From Labyrinthula sp. Ha (taxonomy: Eukaryota; Sar; Bigyra; Labyrinthulida; Labyrinthulaceae), in NCBI GenBank assembly GCA_015227615.1, contig JAALGZ010000005.1, forward strand, positions 310,001 to 374,000: DNA of 64,000 nt, written 5' to 3'. Under the pieces are notes generated by a model. It did no database searches. It saw only the letters and a program-made list of their open reading frames with translations, and was not told the DNA's origin. This document shows positions 48,180-59,266 of this stretch, one piece after another; position 1 is the stretch's first letter, and every line of letters begins with the position of its first letter. Made by a program: the position numbers and the translations under genes.

Positions 48180-49500
48180 ATTATAGAGGTGTCCACAGTG
48201 GATAGATAGCGCCGAATACATTGGTCATGATGATGTAGCTGTATTTGTTAAGGATGACTCTCAAGTGATGTTTTTTGTTCAACAACTGGCAAAACTTTGA
48301 CAAATAACAGGTCAGGGAATAAATATCAACAAAACGAAGATCATATGCATGGAGAAAATACCTGAAATACAAGAAAGAACCCCTAGTGCCTTGATCAAGA
48401 GACTTTTTTGGAAGTTTTATTGTGAAAGGTACGATCGATCTTTCCAAACTGAAAGATCCTTAAACTGTCACCAAGCTTCCAGATACTGCGATGGGATAAA
48501 AAGAGGCTAAAAACAAAACCCTTGCACATTCACACGCAAAAGACATATTGACCAGTTTACTCAGAGAGAAAGCTCCAAATATTGAAGTAGATGGCCATAT
48601 GACACAGGAGACGGCCAAGATGGAATATCTGCGAGCAGTCTTCAATACTTCGGGATTGGATGAAGTGGCAGTCTTGGACAAGATAAAGAGGGTAAAAAAC
48701 GACTTGAACCAGTTCAGCTATCTTCTAAAGTTGACCATCTTGAACAGGAAAACAAAGAAGATGACCGTCTTGTCACTAACACATTCACCCCTACTACATA
48801 ACTTCCAGAACTGGAAGATCACAGTCACCATCAAAAAGAGACTCAGCGAGCTTACTCAAAACATAAAAAAAGATATACAACCTAGAGAATATGAACTTAA
48901 ACCTACAAGATGGAGATATAAATATTTGAAAACTTAAAAAGAATTCAAACCTTTAGGAAACAGGAAACTGTTGATGCCTAACCAAATAGAGCACAAGAAA
49001 CAACTGTTCTGGAACCTAGAACACCACAGTATCTTAGTGAAAAAGCATCTCTGTGACAAACGCTTCAGCAAAACGGGGTAATAAAACATCTAGAAAAACA
49101 CGAAGAACCGGTACCACCTGACAACGAACCTGCACTTTCACCAAATCCTGGTTATACCATGGAAAATAGCGCTTTGAAACTCCCATGCACCGACTCACAT
49201 TGCCGGACGGCTTCAATACCTGTCCCCTTCCAACTTATCACCCCGACTAGGATAAGAGCTGGATGCTCTTTTCTAATGTCGAGCACTCCGGACTAACTGA
49301 GACTCCTATGTACTCCAAAGAAAAGCACCAGGTAGCTGGAAATAGAAAACCAAGACAGAACAACAGGAGAAGAAACCGTCCAAACCCCAGCATACAGTAC
49401 AAAGTCATTTCAGCTAAACAACAACCGACCTTCCGGAGCTTTGATGAAGATATGAAGAAATTGGAACCTTCGGCATCGTTTGGAACATAAAATCTTGGTC
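48180..49500 (+). mobile_element. Decayed LINE (non-LTR retrotransposon) fragment
   Basis: Plus-strand translation near 48215-48350 gives EYIGHDDVAVFVKDDSQV and GININKTKIICM, the reverse-transcriptase catalytic (Y-x-DD-like) and following motifs of LINEs. A stop (TGA, about 48297) interrupts the frame between them, and the catalytic motif is degraded (IGHDD for ADD). The downstream frame 48548-48937 contains EYLRAVFNTSGLDEVAVLDK, the usual YLG..I..DG..D.EI region after the RT domain. GC content is higher than in flanking DNA. The 5' part and endonuclease are not recognised; limits are approximate, and the beginning may extend to about 47950. Confidence 0.7.
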
Positions 49501-50814
49501 AAATCCTGATTAAGCCTGTAGAATAACCCACCACTGGACAAGGATAAACAACCTAAGCATCAACATGTAACATGAACCTACCCCAACTGGATCATAACCA
49601 CCCACCTGGAACTTGGATGTGGATATGAATAAGCTCAAGACGTGCTTCGCAATCTCAAACATAAATTTTGATTAAATACTGCTTGAAAACATCTAATAAT
49701 TTATCATTAAACATCTAGATCTATTTAATATTGCATCTAGACCGCTGGATCGTCTCGAACGGACTCTATTCAACATTATCAATCGCCATTGATGTTTTCT
49801 TTTCCTTTTGGAATGCATTTTGGGAAATAACAAATTTTTAGAAAATTTAGCACAAGATTCATGAGCAAGCAAGACGCTATCGAAACAAGAGGGACCCTAT
49901 CGCTCAAGAACACCTATTAATGGAAATAACATAATACCAATAATAGTTTTACTGTAGAGAGCATGGGCAAGACCGCAGGTTCTTGAAGAGTTATATCATC
50001 GGACTAAATTGGCACTGCCACGGAATTCTCTTCAAATCTAATCTAATCTGAATGTGTTCAAACCTAGACAAGTTTCAAAAAAACTGTCTAGTTAATCCTA
50101 TGTGAAGACATAGTGCATTCCATTGTGTAATATTGAGAAATCTAGCTTGGCAGAAACAGTTAACAGTTTCATTGATGAGTCAGTGAAGAAGAAAATTAAA
50201 AAGTAATATTTTTTAAAATAAAATAAAGGAAGCTTTGACCTGTAACGATTTTCCTATGGCCAAACAGTCTTAGTTTTATCCAGTGATTGCGACCCTAATC
50301 ATGCCCAGGTTGTTAAAGTTAAACATTTTTCGGGATAGATTAATAAGTCCTAAGCCATGAAAATTCTCAAATATTCAACCGTCTAAGAAAATGAAAGGCC
50401 ATGTAGCTATGACTTGATAATGGCGTTACACCACCACGTACTACTCTTCAAAAACATTCATAGCTCCATATTATTACCTGAACAAAAGGGAGATAAGTCA
50501 TTTTTCGTAAATAAAAGAGAGCAGCATAACCCAGACTGGGAATCAGATTAGAAGCCAATTAAACAGATGAAAATGCGAACCAACTCCCAAAGAGAAAAGT
50601 AAGAGTCTTGAATTCTTCGCATTAGCATCAGACTTTAGTCGGCTACAAAAACCTTCATGATCTATTTCGTGCACCTTAACAGCAAGTCTATGTAACGAAA
50701 ATTTATTCAGGATTAGCTGAGATAATAATTTAATCAAATGCGGCTCTTTATCATGACAAGACTATTCAGACAATCGAAAATGTAGCTCACGTGCCTTAAT
50801 CTGGTGTCTATACC

Positions 50815-51060
50815 TAGGGGTCCAATTTTATTTTTTGAGAATTTCCCGGCTATTTCGTCAATATTTTATTACTAAAAACCATAAACATAGATAAGACATT
50901 CTTAATTAGCTGTTGAATAATTACCTGATAACGAGAAAATAAACAGAACCATTTGATATGAACTAAAATCCTGTTTTTTTATGATAATTAGAATCAAAAT
51001 AATTACGAAGTATGTGTTTATTTGTTTCTACTAATATAATTTCTAAAAAGTTGCGACAAA
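50815..51060. mobile_element. hAT-type MITE, copy E (internally deleted)
   Basis: 246 bp, about half length. The left end TAGGGGTCCAATTTTATT is well kept; the right end is decayed. Flanks TCTATACC and CCTATAAC match at 6 of 8. The internal third present in other copies is missing. Confidence 0.65.
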
Positions 51061-52178
51061 CCTATAACGAAGATCGCAAATTATCTTTTGTGTCTAAACG
51101 GAAAAAATTTTCAGTACAGGGACTGGTGTTAAGAGAATTGAATACTGCTGTAGATTCGTTGTAGCAATATTACAGACTGTCTAAAGTACGTATTCAGTAG
51201 ATCTCTGGCTCTTTATCTATACTATTTGAAGAGCGGGGTGCGCAAATTGAATGAACCCCTTACGAGTGGGCATATTTGTCTAGTGCACTCGGTATTGTGA
51301 ATATTCAGCCACTGTCTAACATGCCTAGCAGTCCCTCGATATAGAAGAAAAATGCAAAGAATTGCTCAATAGTAACTAATTTTCTTGCTGACGTTTGAGT
51401 AAGAATAGCAAACCTCATCTAGGCATAGGGCTTTGTCTGTCTCAATAAGTTCAAGAAAATTGGAAGCATTTTGAAAATTTTGTTAACATGTAGCCTACAG
51501 AAACATAGCAATCCAGTCTTCACAATCTGTAGAAGCTGGAGGTTTCTATTTATTACTATTAACAATGACATTGTTTTCTGGTGCTTAAACATGGAGAACT
51601 TCACTTTTAGACAGTTCTAAATGGATTAAAGTATACTACGATACGTAATATGCTCTATCTTTGATGAGGACAGTGAAAATAACAACTTTAAAAAAGCCTT
51701 GAATATAATTAGCAAAAGAATTTGTCGAGGACAAGCTTCTGATTTTAGCCTCAATACAAATATAAGGTTTAATATAGGCCACTTTAGCTCAACAATTGCG
51801 CCGAGTGCCATTCAGTATTGAACTATACAGATACTACACCTCCATGAAACATTACCTATTCTTATTTTTTATATAAGTGAACAGTATTTACCTATCAAAT
51901 TTAAATATTATAGTGTGATTAGTTGATGCTCCGAAGCTTGAAAACAAAGGTTTATTGTTCACAAGATGAAAAACACTCATAACACTTTTGGGAAAGAATT
52001 ATTTATCATACTAACTCTATCTTAACTTATAATTCATTGGTGATATTATTAAATATTTTTTTCCAGGCCATGATATTCCTAGTATTCAATACGTTCACCT
52101 ATGTATTCTTAATCCTTACTTAAAGTATTCCAGCATGGTTTAACATTATCAAGATGTCATTACTGCATAAGAAAAGAA

Positions 52179-52620
52179 ATGAAAAAGTCAAATGAGTATT
52201 TTAATGTATTGGAAATATTACAAGCAAAGAGAAACGAACAGAGGCAAGTGACTTTGTCTGCTACGAAGAACCATGCAAAGTCACAAAGAAGAGGAAGGGA
52301 AACTGACGTACTCAACTTAAATTGGAACGATCTTGACGAAGAATATGACCCTTTTCAACCAAACAACTACGAAGAATATCTGGAAGTTACCTCCGTTTAC
52401 TATTCATTGTTCATAGGAACGGATGAAAAAGTTGGAAAAAGAAAAGCAGCGAAGAGAGCTCGACATAAAAATCAAGAGAATGGAAGACGAGCGCAGAGAA
52501 AAAGAACAGAGGCGAAAACGCGAGCTCCTTCGGAACATGAACACAGGAGAGAAACCTTCTTCTGGTCGAGGTCAGTCTCTCATCATCCCCGCTTGGATGG
52601 AGCTAAACCGCAAAAAGTAG
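52179..52620 (+). CDS. Short protein with SPF45-like N-terminal region
   Basis: Two exons (52179-52385, 52417-52620) give 136 aa; alternatively a start at 52192 with an extra 29-nt intron right after the first codon gives 122 aa (MTKRNEQRQ...). The centre reads DLDEEYDPFQPNNYEEYLEE, the EYDPxxPNDYE motif of SPF45/RBM17 splicing factors, followed by a long basic/acidic helix (KKLEKEKQRRELDIKIKRME) and a tail GRGQSLIIPAWMELNRKK. The G-patch and RRM domains of SPF45 are absent: the stop lies 14 bp from the carbonic anhydrase stop. It is probably a nuclear, splicing-related protein, but it may be a distinct small family rather than a truncated SPF45. Confidence 0.6.
52196..52224 (+). other. Optional 29-nt intron at start codon
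   Basis: GTATTT...TTACAAG has the size and ends of the other introns and would follow ATG-A at 52192, joining in frame. The unspliced ATG at 52179 is an equal alternative. Confidence 0.4.
52386..52416 (+). other. 31-nt intron in SPF45-like gene
   Basis: GTTACC...TTCATAG; joins NYEEYLE to ERMKKLEKEKQRR, continuing the charged helix as in SPF45. Confidence 0.85.
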
Positions 52621-52634
52621 TCAAAGATTTTTGT

Positions 52635-53354
52635 TTAGTTGTAAACCGAATAAATCTCCTTCAATCCTTGCACGGCATCTTCAACTTCATCATCCCCCAT
52701 GACTTTAGTTACACTTCCATCGGCAACATCATACACAATTCCTGTAACAGATATTTTTTCACCAGCTGCTTCTCTTGCTTGAACTGGTGCTGCCCTTTTT
52801 ACTTTCAAACAGTTGGCTTTAACATGCAGCTCAACAAGTTTCTTGTGCTGCTCAGCTGGATCAAGGTCCTTCAGCTCATCCCAGTGCTGTTCTGCGACTT
52901 CTCTAATTGGGTTGATCCACCTTTCAAGAGGACCAAGTCCACCCTCTTTTGGCTTTGCCATAGCTTGATATACAGCTCCACATTCAGTATGTCCACAGCA
53001 GATTATATGTCCAACTTTGAGAACTCCTATTGAGTAGTCAAGCACAGCACTAGCACTTGCGTCTTCAACACTGAAAACGTTTCCAATATTTCTATGCACA
53101 AAAAAGTCATTTGATGGGTTGGTTTCTTTAAACATCTGGGAAGGATTTACACGAGAATCTGAGCATCCTAGGTATAGGAAGGGAGGTGCTTGAGCTTTCG
53201 CAGTGCGTTCAAAGTATTCTGGATTTTCCTTAATGGAGGTCTTTGACCAGTTGTCATTGCGCTCAAGAAGAGATTCGAAGGAGTGCCCACAAGAGAAACT
53301 TCTGCAAAAACTTGTTCGAGATGTCCTGACTGAGTTTCTTAAAGTTGCTAGCAT
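52635..53354 (-). CDS. Beta-class carbonic anhydrase
   Basis: 239 aa. Zinc ligands Cys64, His122 and Cys125 (LGCSDSR, CCGHTECGAV) and the Asp66-Arg68 dyad are all present, with HRNIGNVF between, as in plant/bacterial type beta enzymes. It interconverts CO2 and bicarbonate. The first about 24 residues (MLATLRNSVRTSRTSFCRSF) are basic, Ser-rich and lack acids, a good mitochondrial (or plastid) targeting peptide. The C-terminal VTGIVYDVADGSVT is typical. No intron. Nothing unusual in the active site; Val/Ala residues suggest the R-state (type I) enzyme but this is not certain. Confidence 0.97.
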   Translation of the reverse strand: MLATLRNSVRTSRTSFCRSFSCGHSFESLLERNDNWSKTSIKENPEYFERTAKAQAPPFLYLGCSDSRVNPSQMFKETNPSNDFFVHRNIGNVFSVEDASASAVLDYSIGVLKVGHIICCGHTECGAVYQAMAKPKEGGLGPLERWINPIREVAEQHWDELKDLDPAEQHKKLVELHVKANCLKVKRAAPVQAREAAGEKISVTGIVYDVADGSVTKVMGDDEVEDAVQGLKEIYSVYN

Positions 53355-56300
53355 TTTCCTAATTGTTTTTTGTTCTTTAGATACGATATATGTGAAGATA
53401 ATTTTTTATATCCGAGATCTATAATTTTAAAATCAAGCTGGTAAGTTTTAACGGATCAGGCTGAATTAGGCTGACTCTTAAATATATGTACCATCCTTCC
53501 AGAAATCTACCGGTAATTATTTTTTTTGAATTTCTGTGAAATGGTGCAATAAATTGGCAGAATATTTCAGATTACCGGTAACACATTACCAATACAGGTA
53601 ATTACTAACTCTTACGTGAAAGCACAGATTTGACTAAAAATATATGATAGTAATTCGTACCTTATTAGTGACTCGTTAAGAAAACACTTTTCTTATACAA
53701 GTCGTATCCTTTTTGGATATATTTTTTATTTCCTTTGTTTTTAAAGCTTAAGACTTAGAAAGAAACAATTGTTATCAAATATAAACTTTATAGGAACTGA
53801 GCTCTTTCTACTTCAGCTTCCCTCTTAAACGCAGATCTTGCATTGGAAATTAAAATCAATTGGCACCAGGACTTTTTGCAAATATTGTGAAGACAGGCCT
53901 GCGTTTTTATTCTAATTACTGCGTGATTTGAATTAAGCAAGGGCTAAACTAACGATGAGTGCTTGCAGCTCTCCTGCAAACGAGTTTGCTGTGATTTCAG
54001 TGTTTTACCTCATGTCAAAGTGAAAAAGCGCACGCGCTTTGCCGTTTTAGGGCTCTGCTACTGTCTACTCCTCTTTCATAGCTACGGCATCCTCAAATAT
54101 TCTATTTATTCTGATAATCTCTGAAAGCTAACCTGCTACTTTATACTAACACTGATGACTATTTTGGTACGCACAAATATGGTTGTTTTCGTTGGATGTT
54201 TCTACTTGTAGGCCACTAAGGGCTCTCTGAAGAGAGTGCTCTGCAGGACAAGTAACATAGATCTCACCCTTTGTATGCTCAATTGGTTATTGACTATGAA
54301 CTCCTGCTTTTCCTGTGAAAGGCGGTAACCGTGCCTTTGATAAAGTTTTTCTTGAAAACCTAGCGGTTATTTTTCTTATATATTATAGTAAATTTGACTT
54401 TTACAGGCGTATCCCATATATCTACGTTAAGTTAACATTTGGCAGGAATAGTGCAAACCAATATGAAGAACCATGTATTTTTGCGAACCAATTCATAGTA
54501 ACTAATTTCTTAGTACATTAAAGCACTTTACGACACGTTGAATTGGTTTCGAAAGACTTGAGGTCAAATCCAAGAACTTCAAGGCGAACATTAATTTGAT
54601 TTACTTCGAACTGAATAAGAAGGCGAAGAGCGTAATTAAAAAATACCATTGATGATAAATTAGGAAAGCTCAAAATAGAGAACTATATATCGTGTCTTGT
54701 CTCAGCAAAGCTCAATAAATTATGAATTAATGTTATTATCGAGAAGTAGATGGAGAGTAAACTTATGTCCTGGTTCAAGTAAACCAACTTGAAACAAGAC
54801 ATGCTGGAAAGCCTTTATCGACTGATTAGACTACTGGCAATGCTAGTTTACAATGGGTTACTTGGTTCTCCGTTGCTCGTCAACACCAAGAGCTCTAACT
54901 CAAATGAACAATTTAATTTCTAGATTCTAGATTCTTGTTTGGGTCATATAATGAACACATGTAAAACTTTCCTTGCTATCGACTTGAGTTAAAAATATGT
55001 ATTGAGTAAGAAACCACACGATTTTATAGGCTAGGTTTTCCTTACATTATTTTCTTGGTTAGAAGCTAAAGATAAAAAGGTGATCGATGTTCTTAGCTTG
55101 AAGCAACAAGCCAATTACCATATTTCCTCTCTGAAAATATATAAATGAATTTAGCGATTATTAATCCTGGGTTATTCTTTCCATATTCCGAAAGCCTGTA
55201 CAGTAGCTTTGCAACGACAAATTTGGCGAGAGCCGCTCAAATAGTGTATCCTAAACTATGTAGGTTGAGGTTTTAGCCATTTCTGAGTAAATTTTCAAAT
55301 CATGGCTTAGGTAGTAGAACTAATGAAAGTTTTAGCCTAAAGGATTAAAGCATAATAGGGCTACTTGACTCTGTATAAAGATTCAACCCTAAATTTTGTA
55401 ATGCAAATGTAGTCTGTTTTACCCACTGAGCTATTAGCATAATCTATATTTATAGTTCATTTTTGGATCCAAGACATCGATAGCTTCAATGAATTAGCTT
55501 CTGCACAGAGTTGGGCCTTCTACGAGGTCCTTCTTATTATATTCTTTTTAAGGCTTCCTGCAATAACTTGTATCTAAGTTAGGGACCGGAAATAATCTAT
55601 TAATGACTTATTAGTAAGCTTTTTGCTCATACTTTTCTCATTGATGCAGATACTGCCTCAACCATCTGGATTGATTAGTAATGATCTAGTGAAGTTTTAT
55701 TCAAGAATAGGATACATGGCTTAGTCTCATATTGATAGTCAGAATGCAAGCAAAACCAGTTGATAGGAATGAAAGCCCCACTCTCGAAATGATAATCACA
55801 GTCAAAACAAATATCAAATAATTATTGATAAACTTTATTAAATCCAATGCCAAATCCTAGTTTTTCTACAAAAAAATCCCTTTCCAGCCCACCCAGTATT
55901 AAGATTTAATACTCCAAATATTTCTAGGGGCATAACAACCGCAATAACCCAATGGAAACTTTCCAAGGTATTCATATGTTGGGAGTAACTCAACTAAAAT
56001 GTATTTTTACTTAAATAGATTAAACCGACCATTCGGCATAATAACAAGTATGAAAATTAATAAAAAGCATGAGAAAATGTTTAATTTGATTGCTCTTGGA
56101 GATTCGTCAGAGTTTCTGAGGAAATGTTGAACTCAGATATTCACATTCTAACGGAGAAAATATTCAAACACTTTGTACATATATGCAGTAATTTAGTCTG
56201 TGACGTCTGTATTCATTCACATGATGATGCAGATCTTAAGATATAATGCTTCATGCTTCAGAATGTTTTATTATATTGTGAAATCAAGAAACTAATTCCT

Positions 56301-58758
56301 TTAACATTATTAAATGACCAATTCTGATCTGATGCTTGTAGAGATACCAACCTTCAGGCTCGGTTTCACTAATGTAAGTCCTGTAGCCCCTAACCTAGCA
56401 AAACTTCAACCTCTTCAAATTCCAAGTGAAATTAACGCAAAACACATAAAATCACATAGCCTCTTCAATTAACTTAGTGAAAAAGTCACGAAAGATCATC
56501 TTTCTGGAATATGACATTTACTGTGTTCAAATGGTTACGAGGTAATCCTCCAAACTGAGCTCTCCGTGACATCGCGGCACTTTTTAGCTCACCATTGAAG
56601 TGAAATTAATTTATAGCTTCTTGTCATGTAGTCAAAGAATATCTTCTCAGGTATCAAGAACTTTTCAGTTGTATTATTCTCTTTCATTTTTCTTCTAAGA
56701 GTCAACGGAATTCGACCTTTGTATCTAACAGATTGGGACTACGAGTACAGATACATCAGCTTAAGCCACAAAACATGCATAACATACTTCAACATTGTCT
56801 CCTTTTAACTGAGTGTATCTGGGTTCATAAATTATCTAAAAACTATTAGAAATTGATGAGAACAACTCTATTTAGTGTACTTGCATAGTTTTTTGTAGTT
56901 TGATTCCTTTTTTATGATAAATGATTGATTTAGACTATTTAACCACAAACGTGCTTTAGCGAAGTCATTTCCTTATATATTTGCCTGTGTTCTTACTAAC
57001 GCACAGAAAGCAACTAGAGCTGATCACAGGCAGCGGCATATATGAAGAACATTAGCTATAAGTATTAATTACTCGATAGAAAGAAATTGAGTAAGAAACA
57101 CTATTAATGTAAAGGATCATTAAAATCTAACGATATTGCGGTTAAGGACTGATAATCTCAATATTTTTGGCTACTATGCCTAAATGAGCGAGTAATGAAA
57201 AGAAAATATGAGGTATATCTTGAAGTCATACTAGTACATGTGAGCATTTTCTGACCTAAGTGCATTAATTTTCCTTGCCGTTAAATCTTGGAAGAAAGAG
57301 TTCCATACACAGATATGGCAATGTTGTGTGGAGAAAGATATGAGTATCAGATATTTTTTATTGTCATGTACAAATCCTACAGCAGAAAACATTTACCTGT
57401 TGCCACCAAAATTGTCAGGTACTACTAAATCCATAATATGGTTCCTTCTGATATGTTTAACAAGGGTGGTTGAATGGATTGGGTAAGATCTATATCGACA
57501 TTAGACCACTTCTTAAATACTGTTTATCAATGCTGTACCTCTCTATACATTACTCACATGCGATTGCGTATTCAGAAATATGTTCATTGATTCATCCTTT
57601 CCAATTGCACAGTTATTAGCTCGTGATTATGATGTATATTTACTAAGAAGCTTTCTGAAAAGACTATCCATAAGAATAGCAACAGATATTAGGATTAATA
57701 GAAGTATTTGGTATCACTGGAATTTGTATACTATTATTTTTTGCTCTAAAAGTGTTGTGATGAGAATGTTCTATGATGTTTTCCTTGGATTTAAAAGAAG
57801 GGCAAAGTAATACTGAAAGCTGCGGAATAGAATGGTTGTACAAAAGTAAAAAGTATAGACGGTCATGGTTTCTTTCTTAGTCACACAAGGAGAAAATATT
57901 ACTTGGGGTAAAGTTTTTTTTTGTAAAAAGTTTTATTAAAGGGTAGTAATGTTATATTATGTTATATACAAGCAAAGGCAGTAAATTATGGTAGAAGCAA
58001 AAATACGAACTACTTTAACGTGCAATATCACTTCTTTTGATACGGCGATGTCTAAAGAAAGTACCGAATAAAGAGATATAATCAAAAAAGTACGTCAATT
58101 CAGATGTGTAGGAGCTATTTGTTATATGGTAGCAAAAAACAGGTTGAATTAATCAATAATATATTAAGCTTTTAAGTTCTTGCAACAACAACTTTACAAT
58201 ATTGTACTGAAAAGCATATAAGGCACACTCTGTTCAAATGAATCTTTAATAAATGTCAAATGAAACATTTTCAACAATCTTGATAATTCTGATTCTATAG
58301 TGAAGCTTTAACAGTGATAGGCCTGTTATAATGGATAAAAATTTTGAAAAACACCAAAGTTAGATCTACTCTTATCAATGATGAGAGCCCGTTTAAGCTT
58401 AAAACTAAATTTCAGATACTATTTTATTAAAAAAGAATAAATGTATGTATATATTAATTACTTTTATACTAGGTATGTGTTTTTCGACTCAAAATGAGAT
58501 GTTAGTATCAGAACAATAAGTTCATCTCACACGCTTACAGCGCCAAAAATGCTGAGATCCTTAAAAAGTTAACAGGGATTAACTAATAATCATCAAATAT
58601 AGTTTTAAAAATATTCAATTGATAAATTAGAACAATATGCCAGAACCAAGTTATAGAACTCGGCACAATTCTTCAATGTATTGGGTGTAGACTTAAGATA
58701 AAACTACAAGGATATCTAATCTCAATGGCGCGTTACTGTAAGTAAAGATACCCCTAGA
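53355..58758. other. Gene desert
   Basis: No gene recognised. Contains a 9-bp inverted repeat ACCGGTAAT/ATTACCGGT (53509-53517 and 53571-53579, about 160 bp upstream of carbonic anhydrase), a GC palindrome AAAGCGC-AC-GCGCTTT (54025-54040), and MITE copy F. Confidence 0.5.
55580..55853. mobile_element. hAT-type MITE, copy F (internally deleted)
   Basis: 274 bp. Left end TAGGGACCGGAAATAATC; right end reverse complement TTGGCATTGGATTTAATAAA. Flanks ATCTAAGT and ATCCTAGT match at 6 of 8, supporting 8-bp duplication. The right subterminal part (ATCAAATAATTATTGATAA) is nearly identical to copy B. Confidence 0.8.
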
Positions 58759-59262
58759 ATGAACTTCTTTCAACAAGGTAAATCTATTGGGCTTGGTTTG
58801 GCTAAGTTACACGAGCAATCTTTCCTAAAAGTGGGAAATAAGTTTAGAAAGGAAGGTTTTCGATTGCCTCCGGCTAACTTTGTTAATAAACCTATTAAAA
58901 AAGTAAGAACAACAAATTTTAAGCCAATATCTGACGAGGAAGAAACTTTTGCTCTCCGCTATAATAAGGAACTAGAAGACATAAAAATGGCTCTGGATAA
59001 AGTCATGCTGGAAAATACTGATTTAAAATATACACTCGAAAATCAAAAACTCAACATTATTTCTACTGGTGGAATGTTTGTGGTTGAGAGAACAGACCAA
59101 GCGCCTTATAGGCTCCTTTTTCTGACGCCGGTCAGCGGTAATAAAGTTTATTTCGTAGATGAAAAAACCTTTTCTTTTTTATGTGAAGTTGACAATCATA
59201 ACTTTCGAGGCTTGCTAACCAGAGATTTGATGCGAAACATTTACGGTATGTTTGACTTGTAA
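58759..59262 (+). CDS. Orphan coiled-coil protein, 167 aa
   Basis: Starts at ATG 58759 (MNFFQQGKSIGLGLAKLHEQ). The basic N-terminal 55 residues carry no acids until Glu19 and could be a targeting sequence. A predicted helical, leucine-spaced segment (about 65-97, YNKELEDIKMALDKVMLENT) is followed by a compact hydrophobic C-terminal part (MFVVERTDQAPYRLLFLTPV, then FLCEVDNHNFRGLLTRDLMR). I recognise no family. Its stop is only 4 bp from the stop of the FYVE-like gene, a spacing shared with verified genes here, and the frame is far less random in composition than neighbours; both support a real gene. Confidence 0.55.
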   Translation: MNFFQQGKSIGLGLAKLHEQSFLKVGNKFRKEGFRLPPANFVNKPIKKVRTTNFKPISDEEETFALRYNKELEDIKMALDKVMLENTDLKYTLENQKLNIISTGGMFVVERTDQAPYRLLFLTPVSGNKVYFVDEKTFSFLCEVDNHNFRGLLTRDLMRNIYGMFDL

Positions 59263-59266
59263 CCAC

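Larger units (their letters stand above)
43055..52178. other. Gene desert
   Basis: About 9 kb. A CCAAT box (43094-43098, minus strand) lies 40 bp upstream of TIM13. The rest holds a LINE remnant (48180-49500), MITE copy E (50815-51060), and otherwise unrecognised AT-rich DNA. Confidence 0.5.

Noticed and set aside
52636-53033. Continuation of the 52179 open frame through the carbonic anhydrase gene
   Set aside because: It is the antisense of carbonic anhydrase; the 31-nt intron shifts the real frame to a stop at 52620.
58725-58758. Alternative start ATG at 58725 with a 20-nt GTAAGT..TAG intron
   Set aside because: Shorter than any supported intron here and no homology to confirm it.
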